Shown here in pieces: positions 55,273 through 64,000 of a stretch of 64,000 bases of DNA. The position numbers and the translations under genes were made by a program. Origin of the DNA: Owenia fusiformis (Eukaryota; Annelida; Polychaeta; Sabellida; Oweniidae); contig CAIIXF020000003.1 in the NCBI GenBank assembly GCA_903813345.2, positions 28,847,248-28,911,247 on the forward strand, in the 5' to 3' direction. Position 1 is the stretch's first letter. Every line of letters begins with the position of its first letter. Below the pieces are notes generated by a model. The model did no database searches and was not told where the DNA came from. It saw only the letters and a program-made list of their open reading frames with translations.

Positions 55273-55547
55273 TGTGGTATAGTTAAAATTTATGTTATTT
55301 TTGAATTAAAAGATACCATCTCCCAATTTACATTCCTTGCCGTAAGGCGAAATATTTATGTAAGTGGTCAGTCATGGTCACTGACCATGACAGACCATCA
55401 GGCTTATGTTTAAATCAGTTTAGGCCCAACTTCTAAAAGATGAACAACTCTTACAATTTCTCTTGATAATAAAATAAAGTATTTGAATTAAACAAAATAT
55501 GAAGTAGTCAGTTACTTAATATAAAGGAAGTAAAACCCTTTATAACA
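55273..55547 (+). repeat. 5' LTR, 275 bp
   Basis: TGTGGTATAG...CCCTTTATAACA. The next bases, TGGTGGAGCAGC, occupy the primer-binding position, but I could not match them to a specific tRNA. A GGTCAGTCATGGTCACTGACC palindrome lies near 55367-55387. Confidence 0.95.
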
Positions 55548-55601
55548 TGGTGGAGCAGCTAAGATCTCGCGACCTCTAATCACGATCTGAATGGAACTTT
55601 T

Positions 55602-56528
55602 ATGGATTTAAGAAACAGAAGACTTCCCGAAATTTCAAAAGGAGTACTAAAAGAAGATCAGGACATCATGGCAGATATGTCCTTGCGTCCTGGAAAGTTT
55701 AACGGACATTCCGAGGAAGATCCGGCACTATGGTTTTCAAATTTTGAGAGCTGGGTTTCCATTTGCGACAAAACATTCAACACACCGGAAAAGATTGTCC
55801 ATTCGCTGAGGTTATTACTAGGACCATCCGCTCAATGTCAGAGTTGGTTTGGGACAATGTCGGAGGACGACAAAAAGGATATTTCCTCGATAAAAACAAG
55901 TTTCCTGAAACATTTTGGCGACGGCCAAGTACTGTGGTCTCTGGAAAATAAACTGGCTGATCTTAAAATGGCAGATTGTTCTTCCTTGGAGGATTATGTG
56001 ACGCAAATCCATTCATTAGGGAATAGACTTGGCAGATCCGAGCAGGACAAGACGAGACAGTTTGTACGCAACTTAACTGATCCAATAAAGTATATCGTCT
56101 ACCCACAGAATGTCACGACATGGCAGGCAGCGGTAAATGCGGCGCGGATAGCGGAGGAGACGTTAAAGATTGCCGGCGATCTTTCCAAACCCAAGACGAA
56201 GATGGCGAGCATCGTTTGTCAACTTTGCAGTGGGGAAGGTCACTCTGCAAGCGAGTGTATCAGGACAAGCGCCAATGCGATGGGGGAAAAGAGCGGAAAT
56301 GACACCAGTTCTACGAAGTGTCAAATTTGTTCGAAATCGGGACACGGGGCAGCCGATTGCTGGTATCGATATAAAGACTCTCGGGAGAATCGCCGCCAGG
56401 AAAACACAAGATCAAGAGGTAATAATAATTATTTTCCCAGATCACAAAATTCTTCGATTGTTTGTTATGCCTGCAATCAGCCAGGACACAAAAGTTTTCA
56501 ATGCAATGCTAAAAATTTAAACGGCTAA
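55602..56528 (+). CDS. Chromovirus Gag (308 aa)
   Basis: Residues about 25-200 form a Ty3-type capsid (RPGKFNGHSEEDPALWFSNF, LRLLLGPSAQCQSWF, SLEDYVTQIHSLGNRLG). Three CCHC zinc knuckles follow in the last 100 residues (CQLCSGEGHSASEC, CQICSKSGHGAADC, CYACNQPGHKSFQC). Gag assembles the particle and binds RNA. Its final codons lie on the TTTAAAC slippery site, and it ends with TAA at 56526-56528 within the frameshift spacer. Confidence 0.93.
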   Translation: MDLRNRRLPEISKGVLKEDQDIMADMSLRPGKFNGHSEEDPALWFSNFESWVSICDKTFNTPEKIVHSLRLLLGPSAQCQSWFGTMSEDDKKDISSIKTSFLKHFGDGQVLWSLENKLADLKMADCSSLEDYVTQIHSLGNRLGRSEQDKTRQFVRNLTDPIKYIVYPQNVTTWQAAVNAARIAEETLKIAGDLSKPKTKMASIVCQLCSGEGHSASECIRTSANAMGEKSGNDTSSTKCQICSKSGHGAADCWYRYKDSRENRRQENTRSRGNNNYFPRSQNSSIVCYACNQPGHKSFQCNAKNLNG

Positions 56529-56563
56529 GGCATATGAATGGAGGGGAAGACACTCATATGCCT
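56516..56563 (+). promoter_or_regulatory. Programmed -1 ribosomal frameshift signal between gag and pol
   Basis: TTTAAAC lies at 56516-56522 in the correct zero-frame phase (AAT TTA AAC). After 5 nt comes a perfect 10-bp stem: AGGCATATGA (56528-56537), a 16-nt loop, TCATATGCCT (56554-56563). A -1 shift enters the open frame that continues to the protease. Slippery heptamer, short spacer and stem are the classical arrangement in retroviruses and Ty3 elements. Confidence 0.85.
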
Positions 56564-56688
56564 AAAAAGTCAATGTCTGGGAAAATAGTTAAATCAACAA
56601 GAAAACGGGGAAGACGAATGTTTGAAGAGGTCGAAATAAACAATTCCAGTCATATAACTATTACAGTGAAGGGAAACCAAATCAAAGC
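56522..56688 (+). pseudogene. Pol N-terminus up to the MITE insertion
   Basis: The -1 frame after the slippery site stays open through HITITVKGNQIKA, the strand leading to the protease active site, then enters the MITE. The catalytic DTGA motif resumes on the far side at about 57030 in another register, because 337 extra bases (332 plus a 5-bp duplication) shift the frame. Confidence 0.85.
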
Positions 56689-57020
56689 CAGTGGCGGATC
56701 CAGGAACCAACAAGGGGGGGGGCCCAAAATTGAGAATATAGAAAAAACCTCCGCGCTTGCGCGGAAAAAAATTTTGGGCCCCTAAAACCGAAAAAGTGGG
56801 CCCAAATTTTGAAAATTTGAGGCCCATTTTCTTCCAAATTTGGCCTAAATTAAAAAAATAAGGCCTTAGAAGGCCCAATAATGACCAAAAGGCCCACTTT
56901 TTGGGGCTTTAAGGCCTTTTTTGGCCTAAATTTTTTTTGGGCCCAACTTCTTTTTTTTTTGGGCCAACCTTAGGGGGGGGGGCCCGGGCCCCATGGGCCC
57001 CCCCCCCGGATCCGCCATAG
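56689..57020. mobile_element. 332-bp MITE inserted in the chromovirus protease region
   Basis: The ends are CAGTGGCGGATCC and GGATCCGCCATAG, and AAAGC is duplicated on both sides (56684-56688 and 57021-57025). Inside are G/C-runs and many ggccca/ggccta phrases. The ends resemble those of hAT-related MITEs with short target duplications, like the one at 41196-41413. It is younger than the host retrotransposon. Confidence 0.85.
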
Positions 57021-57025
57021 AAAGC

Positions 57026-60000
57026 CCTAATAGACACTGGGGCAGACAAAAGCTTTATTAGCGAAAATGTGTTTAAAAGGTACATGTCATATGAAAAACT
57101 TGTCCCAGTGACTACATCCTCAGTTGAAGTGGCAAATGGTGAAGTGATGAAACCATTGTGTGCAATTTCTCCAAAATTTGATTTTAGAGATTTTCAAATG
57201 ACATGCACTTTAAATGTGTTACCAAATTTATCAGAGAAGATAATTTTAGGTCGAGATTTCATGTTCAGTAACTCTATTGAGCTAGGATTTCATTCAAATG
57301 GTAAAATGTTGTTACGCATTCCGAAATCATGCAAGGTATTTTTAGCAACAGATATAATATTGCCGCCAAAATCTGAAAAATTGGTAGAATTGCCAGTAGT
57401 TAGTTCAAAGAAAAATGTTAGTGGTTTAATTGAAGGTTCAAGCAAATTGAATAGATTAGGTGCTTATATGGCAAGAACAATTGATCAATGTGAGTCGAGT
57501 AAAATTCGAACTACATTTGTGAATACTAAAAACGTTCCCATCACTGTAAGGTCTGGTACGCATGTGGGGTCATTTCATCCTCTGACTAGAATAAAGCAGG
57601 TTGATAATTCAGCGTTGCCGCCCGATGTCTCTTGCGTGTTAAAAAGAAGTTATGATTCACAGAGTAGTAATGTAAACGCTATTAAGCCAATCAATGTCCC
57701 CTTAGACGTATCGCAATCAGACTTATCAGAAGATAACAAAAGTCAACTTCAGAAACTTGTCGATAATTATAAAGACATATTCATTGAAACGAATCCTACC
57801 TTAGGCAGGTGTCCATTATTTGAACACGAAATTCAATTGAAAGATAAGAATGCACCTCCTGTGCAGTGTAGGCCATATAAATTGAGTCCTCCTCAAAGAA
57901 AGATACAAAGCGAACTAGTGCAAGAGTTAGCAGAACAAAATGTGATTTCACCATCCAGAAGTAATTACAGTAGCCCGATTCTTTTGGTTTTGAAGCCTAA
58001 AACTAAAGAGTGGAGGCTTGTTCAAGATTTTAGACAAATAAACAAGCAAATCAGATCAGATCAATATCCATTACCTGAATATCAATCAGTAATTGCTTCT
58101 ATAGGTGAAAAATGCCCTATGTATTTCAGTTCAATTGATTTAGCTCATGCGTTTTGGCAAATACCACTTTCTGAAGAGAGTAAACGATATACTGCGTTCA
58201 AAACATTTGACGGGTTGTATGAGTGGAATGTGACACCAATGGGCTTAATCAGTTCTAGCTCTGCTATGCAAAGGTGCATTGATTTAGCATTATCAGGATT
58301 AATTAATCAGTCTGCATTAGCGTATTTGGACGATGTATTAATTTTTTCCACTGATTTCGAATCACATATGCATGATTTACAGAATGTTTTTCAAAGATTG
58401 AGAGATGCTAATCTGAGAATAAAAGCAAGAAAATCTAGCTTTTTCAAAAAATCGATCAAATTTCTAGGCCATGAACTGTCATCGAAAGGTATATCTTGTG
58501 ACAAAGATAAGGTTGAAATCATACGAAATTATCCTAAGCCTAAAAATTCCAAACAACTAAGATCTTTTCTTGGAACGGTCGGGTTTTATAGAAAATTCAT
58601 ACATGACTTCAGCAAAATCAGTTCGGTGCTCTTTTCACTTTTAAAGAAGGAGCAAAGTTTTGAATGGACTAGTGATTGTGAAAAAGCATTCAATACACTC
58701 AAAGAGAAACTAATGTCCGCTCCGATACTTGCTTATCCCGATTATAACAAGCCCTTTAAAATGTTCACTGATGCGTGTGGTAGCGCGATCGCATTCGTAT
58801 TAATGCAAGAACAGATGGGAAAAGATAGGGTTATATGTTATGGGGGTAGGCAGTTGACCGAGTGTGAAACGAGATGGATGACAACTGAATGGGAAGGGTT
58901 GGGAGTAGTGTATGCCTTGAGACAGTGTAAGTCAATAATAGGTCAAAATGAAGTAACGGTTTACACAGATCATAAAGCCCTCACCAGTTTGTTTGAAAAG
59001 AAAATACCAGATAACAACAGGTTAATGAGATGGTCCATGTTTTTGAGGGATTTCAATATCAAATTTGAGTATCGTCCAGGGAAATCGATAGCGCATGTTG
59101 ATGGTTTGAGTCGTATACCATATGATCAAATTCCCGAAAATAAACAACCTGTTCATGATGAAGATGAATTTTTACCACCTTTCAATGATTTAAAAGATGT
59201 TGAGTTGAGATCGTTGGTGGTAAATCGTGATCGAATTCCAAAAGATTCAAAGTTGAAAAGACTAAATGCGATAAAGCGTGAAAATCGTAAATTGATTATG
59301 AACGAAGGCAATAAGGATAAAATTATAAACTACACAAGTAGAAAAATTCAAGGTAGATGCCTAGAAGACGCAAAGACACAAATAAATGAACATTCTAGGG
59401 AGGAATTAATTAAAGCCCAGTCAAATGACGAGTTCTGTAGGTGCTTAATAGAATACATAGAGCAAGATAAACTACCAACTGGTCAATCTATGCAGAATTT
59501 CGTCAAAAATCAATTTCAAAACTTTGTAATTGTTTCTGGGGTTCTCTTCAGAATGTTTGTTTACGCGGGTACGGGAGACATGGAAAGTAGATTGTTGCTT
59601 CAATTAGTTGTACCCAAGTCATTAGAAATAAAAATATTAGAGAGCTTTCATGAACATATAATGGGTGGTCATCAAGGCGTATCACGTAGTTACGCTGCAT
59701 TGCGACTGAAATATTATTTCAAAGGAGCTTACAACAAATTAGAAAAGTACATATTGAGCTGTAGGGAATGTCAACAACGTAAAAACTTTAGAGATACATT
59801 GCACGCTCCCTTGCATGTCATCAATAGTACACATATCAATCAATACCTAATAGTAGATTATATTGGTCCATTACCCAAATGCAAAGAAACAGGGTCAGAG
59901 TATGTGCTAATATGCATGGACCATTATTCCAAATATCCAGAGTGTTATCCAACCAAAGATACAACAGCCTTGACAACATCCAAACTGATATCATCTAAAT

Positions 60001-61031
60001 ATGTACCAGAAAGGGGTGTACCTGAAAATATTGTTTCTGATAGGGGGAGTACGTTTACCGCGATAATCACAAAACATACGTGCGAATTACTGAAGATTAA
60101 TCATGTAATAGCAGCCCCGAGAAATCATAAAGCGGTTGGGTTAACCGAGAGATTCAATGAGTACCTTTATAATGCAATATCCATGTACATCAATGAAGGT
60201 CAAGATAATTGGGATAAAATTCTACCTCAGATAGTGTTCAGCTATAGAGTTACCCCTCATACATCACACAAAATGACTCCGTTTTTCATGTATCATGGGA
60301 GGGAAGCAAACTTACCGGTAGATGTCGAGTTAGGTCATGGCGATCAAGCCAAGGCAAATAAATATGGTGACTTTATTAAGGAAATCGCTTCAAATGTGGA
60401 ATTTGCTCAAAAGTGTGCTCAGAAAAACCTTGAAATGAGTAGAGAACACATGCGTTCGAGTACAGCAAAAAATGAAACTCGAATTGAATATGTGCCTAAT
60501 CAAGTGGTATTCTATCACTATCCCGTCAAGAAGAAGTTTCTGAATTTCAAACTGACTTCAAAACATTATCATGGTCCATTTTTGATAGTTCGGAGGGACG
60601 GTAACAATTACTATCTGAAAAGACCAGATGGCACCAAGCTCAAAACACCGGTACATTTTGATGAAATACGACCATCGTATCAATTATGGGCTAATGAAAT
60701 CAAAAATTGCGAAATAGCGCAAGATGATGACGTAGAGAAAGGTATCCAAAATGATGAAAATGACACTAATGAGGCATCTGAAAGTAATAATGAAAATGAT
60801 CTCAAAGATGAATTGTTCCAAATAGATAAAATATGGCGTGGTCGCTATAAAAATGGTATCTTGGAATACCTTATACAATGGAAAAACATGACAAAAGATG
60901 AATGTTCCTGGGAACCGTACGATAATTTAAATGATGAAACCAAATTGTATCTTAAGAATCACACGGTACGGTTAGTTGGACACGTTCCCAAGGGCATACA
61001 GAAGAAGATAGCATCATTCAATTCAATTTAA
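57026..61031 (+). CDS. Chromovirus Pol: protease remainder, RT, RNase H, integrase, chromodomain
   Basis: The open frame covers DTGADKSFIS of the protease at its start. The rest, numbered from 57069 over 1320 aa, has reverse transcriptase at about 275-455 (RLVQDFRQIN, SSIDLAHAFWQIPL, ALAYLDDVLIFS), and RNase H at about 560-650 (KMFTDACGSA, TEWEGLGVVYA, VYTDHKALT). Integrase follows, with an HHCC zinc site near 860-905 (HIMGGHQG, CRECQQRK), then a DDE core (IVDYIGP, VSDRGSTF, GLTERFNEYL). A chromodomain ends the protein near 1249-1298 (FQIDKIWRGR, EYLIQWKN, CSWEPYDNL). It lies downstream of gag in the -1 frame. No stop interrupts it after the MITE. Confidence 0.95.
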
Positions 61032-61944
61032 ATTGTTATGCTTTCACAGCTTACCTAGTAATCGTGAGGTATTGATTTAGACAGGGTGATTTTGAAATAT
61101 GCAGCATTTTTATTTCTTGCCTTGATCAGCCGGGAATTTAATTGTTAACAATACGTACAGACTAGTAGTACATATCGTTTGGTGTATTTCTGCCATATTT
61201 TGTTAAATCTTCATCTCAATACTAGACGTTTGCGATTTGTTTTACTAATTTTAAAATCTGAGATGCATGTACATAAATCACATATATGGGTGAGGGATAA
61301 TGTTAGTTATGTAACCTTTTGTATATGTTAACCTTTAGTATAAGATGATTGTAAAATCTTTGTTTGTATGATTGCGTTATGCCCATGCTTCCCCTGGAAC
61401 ATAATTGTAATTGTATAAACCGTAAATATTCTTGTCATGCAATATATGTGGTATAGTTAAAAATAATTGTATTTGAGATTTTGAAATATGAAACGTTTGT
61501 CAGATTATGAAAATGTTGATTGTTTAACTGGAATTGTGAACAACAATGTAAACTACTTTGTTTTACTGGAATAGTAAAGATGATGTTTTTAAATGTAAAA
61601 AAAAGAGGAACCTAGGTATTGTTTTATTTTAATATAAACAAATGACAACATTATTGTCAAGAACTGTTAAGAAGATCGTTAAGAAAATGATCTCAAGTTG
61701 ATTATGAATTGTAAAGTGTTATGACTTCTATGTCTACACACACGTGTGTTTTAAGTAAGGAGTAAACGGTAGTCTCATTAGACTAAATTTAAAACAAATA
61801 TGTATTTTACAACTTTTTTGTAAAATATTCATAATGCATGAGTGATATTTTGTGTAGTTTTATGTAATTTTATATTTGATTTTTACTCTGTAAAAATGTT
61901 TGTATTTTCGATCAAACGTGGAAGTTTGATTTAAACGTCGGGAG
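61032..61944 (+). other. 3' untranslated part of the chromovirus
   Basis: About 0.9 kb between the pol stop and the 3' LTR with no open frame. It ends in aaacgtcgggag, a weak purine tract next to the LTR. No envelope gene is present. Confidence 0.7.
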
Positions 61945-62219
61945 TGTGGTATAGTTAAAATTTATGTTATTTTTGAATTAAAAGATACCATCTCCCAATT
62001 TACATTCCTTGCCGTAAGGCGAAATATTTATGTAAGTGGTCAGTCATGGTCACTGACCATGACAGACCATCAGGCTTATGTTTAAATCAGTTTAGGCCCA
62101 ACTTCTAAAAGATGAACAACTCTTACAATTTCTCTTGATAATAAAATAAAGTATTTGAATTAAACAAAATATGAAGTAGTCAGTTACTTAATATAAAGGA
62201 AGTAAAACCCTTTATAACA
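61945..62219 (+). repeat. 3' LTR, 275 bp
   Basis: No difference from the 5' LTR was seen by eye, indicating very recent insertion. Confidence 0.95.
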
Positions 62220-62223
62220 CTAG

Positions 62224-64000
62224 TATAGCTACACTGCATACGAATGTGTAGACAAATCGTGTCTAATACAGGTGTATTCTTACCAGGTGCAAACTGGGAG
62301 AGCATCAACATTTTGCAATGTATGAGATTTTATATCTCCGACTCTTTGCATTTTCTTTGAAACACCAAAACTGTCACCGTTAACGTCACTTTAATTTACA
62401 GAGCACGTTTCATCCATGGATTCAAAAGAGGCTGAAGAGGGTATACTTTTAGGTCGCGAAGCGTTGCCGTTGTGGAATATCTGTCACCAAATAATAAGAA
62501 AAAAAATTTCATATATTGCATATATTCCAAGATGAATGTGCCTAAATATTCGTCATTCTCGGGACTTTTCGAAAAATATTTATTTCGTTCAGTGTATTTC
62601 AAGTAATGACGGTTGATGACAGATTTTAATATATTAGTGTTTTGTTAAACGTTTAGATATAAATTAAAAATGTCGAGGATAGTGAGATTGATAATTATTT
62701 ACATATTTCAATCTATTTTCGGTTAGTAGGCTAGCCGTGGCACTTTCTCAAGATGATATTTCACTAGCCCTTCGGGCCTCTTGGAATATATGAACTTGTG
62801 AAAGATGTACAGGTATTCACCTCAACAAAATGTAAGTTTGTATTGTGTTTCATCTTAGGTATTGTTGATCTTTCATGGAAAATACTATATACAGCAGCGA
62901 TGATTCAAAATACGTAATAGACGTACCTTGTATTCGCGAATGCACCCTGAACTAACGCCTGTCGGCTACCGGATTAACCTTATATTTTATGACCAACTTA
63001 TTTAAATATGAATTGAATAGTGGCAGATACTATTCATATTTAAATGAGTTTCCAGTAAAATAGTAGGTTAATTCGGTAGCCGATAGGCGTAAGTTGCATT
63101 CGTGAATACAAGCGAAGAAAAGGGTACTATAATGCCAGTACTTACTGTAATTAAATCAAATGTGTTGCATTCGCGAATTCAAGGTACGTCAATAATGTAT
63201 TGTCCAGGGTAAGGTATGACATTTTTATACTTTGTATTTAACTTTTCTTCGCTTATTTTAGTATTGCTGTACTAAAATTCATTTATGTGATAAAATGGAT
63301 TTTGGAAGAACAATGTCTTTCAGGAACCTCACTGCTCCCCACCTGGTTATAAAGACTTAAAACAATAAGTCTTATAACAAAATGGATGAACATTCGTCGG
63401 AGGAAATTTTATTTTCAACATTTTCACCAAAAAGGAGGTGATTTGCAACCAAATATTTTATAGTACCTGGTTATAAAGACTTAAAACAATAAGTCTTATA
63501 ACAAAATGGATGAACATTCGTCGGAGGAAATTTTATTTTCAACATTTTCACCAAAAGGAGGTGATTTGCAACCAAATATTTTAACCGTATGTTAAAAGTA
63601 ACATCCAGTTACTGAAAATCTAAGCAATCACTCGTAAATATATTCATCAGCTGAAATAATCGAATGAGAACTTCTCACTTCAGCAACAATGACGTAACAT
63701 CTTTATAACCAAGTGATGACCAGTGAACCTGTCATCCAAGTAAAATTATCGTAACTCTATTAGTATAAACAAAACCTCACAATCACAACTTGAATTTCAT
63801 TTCGCTATTTATTTTTCTAATAAATTATTTATCATTGGATGTATATCGAACAATAGATGTACAGCAAAACCTGTCTAATCCGAACGCCACTGGGACCGGC
63901 TAAATGAGTTTAGATTAGGAGGTGTTCACATTTCAAGGTTTTTGCATTCGCAATATTCCGGATTCTGGAGAAATGTGAACACATTCTCAGTAAATTTTTA
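62224..64000. other. Right-end stretch with foldbacks, no recognised gene
   Basis: A foldback lies at about 62935-63110 (cgcctgtcggctaccggatt and its inverted form), with an extra third copy of the arm tip (ttgcattcgcgaattcaagg) near 63163. I find no supportable coding frame on either strand. Confidence 0.5.
63341..63583 (+). repeat. Two-unit tandem duplication, 124-bp period
   Basis: The unit ctggttataaagacttaaaa...ttgcaaccaaatatttta occurs twice in a row, differing by one base in an A-run (caccaaaaagg against caccaaaagg). A partial echo of ttataacca occurs near 63702. Confidence 0.85.

Larger units (their letters stand above)
55273..62219 (+). mobile_element. Ty3-type chromovirus LTR retrotransposon, nearly complete
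   Basis: 275-bp LTRs (55273-55547 and 61945-62219) begin TGTGG and end ACA, look identical by eye, and are flanked by CTAG on both sides (55269-55272 and 62220-62223). The interior has gag, a -1 frameshift signal, and pol with protease, reverse transcriptase, RNase H, integrase and a C-terminal chromodomain. No envelope frame follows pol. A MITE at 56689-57020 interrupts the protease region, so this copy is defective although otherwise intact. Confidence 0.95.

Noticed and set aside
61032-61944. Envelope gene after chromovirus pol
   Set aside because: No open frame of meaningful length exists between the pol stop and the 3' LTR.
1-64000. tRNA, rRNA, bacterial operons or prophage
   Set aside because: No cloverleaf, rRNA core or compact operon was seen. 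Everything recognised is eukaryotic gene or transposon sequence.

Overview
The window is animal genomic DNA: AT-rich, intron-containing, dominated by transposable elements, with no rRNA or tRNA gene that I could recognise. A marine bivalve mollusc is the best guess. The evidence is the 160-162 bp core repeats carried by Helentron-like ('pearl'-type) elements, which are known from bivalves, a tandem-domain alpha-carbonic-anhydrase-like gene, and the general mix of MITEs and Ty3 elements. The species cannot be named from sequence alone.

The main host locus is a head-to-tail tandem pair of minus-strand genes. Copy A spans 43888 to 29624 and copy B spans 28757 to 3063, with about 0.87 kb between them. 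Each was rebuilt by eye from 13 exons with matching splice phases and identical or near-identical exon lengths. Both encode a secreted protein of about 465 aa with two consecutive alpha-carbonic-anhydrase-like domains. Both domains look catalytically decayed. Copy A carries two in-frame stops (exons 3 and 10). Copy B has an otherwise open frame, but exon 7 is split by a 7.35 kb LTR retrotransposon. The two copies give paired filled and empty sites, so most of the insertions below can be delimited to the base.

Copy B-specific insertions: a 3.4 kb TTAA-flanked insert (4776-8168) carrying a Helentron-like element with a 13-copy 162-bp satellite; a long-TIR MITE (8194-8877); a roughly 0.9 kb insert with a MITE (10419-11320); a gag-protease-only LTR element (11409-18758); and two inverted Helentron-like elements (19025-24542 and 25762-27237), the first itself hit by a 4 kb non-LTR retrotransposon. 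Copy A-specific insertions: a TTAA MITE (30717-31288), a 5.07 kb element with about 745-bp inverted repeats and no transposase (32317-37384), a small retro-insert (38219-38364), a 5-bp-TSD MITE (41196-41413) and a long-TIR element (41712-43146).

From 43.9 to 49 kb lies a dense cluster of nested foldback elements, with a fragment resembling the N-terminus of Crypton-type recombinase genes and three perfect CRE palindromes. From 49.2 to 52.4 kb is a minus-strand two-coding-exon NUDT7-like coenzyme A diphosphatase gene ending in a peroxisomal SKM signal, plus a partial pseudogene copy of its last exon. An 88-bp minisatellite fills 53.3-54.2 kb, and one orphan exon candidate lies at 54.6 kb.

The right end carries a nearly intact Ty3-type chromovirus (55273-62219) with 275-bp LTRs that look identical. 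It has gag and a pol with a C-terminal chromodomain, and a textbook -1 frameshift signal (TTTAAAC, 5-nt spacer, 10-bp stem). Its protease region was later broken by a 332-bp MITE. The last 1.8 kb holds small foldbacks and a 124-bp tandem duplication but no gene that I recognise.
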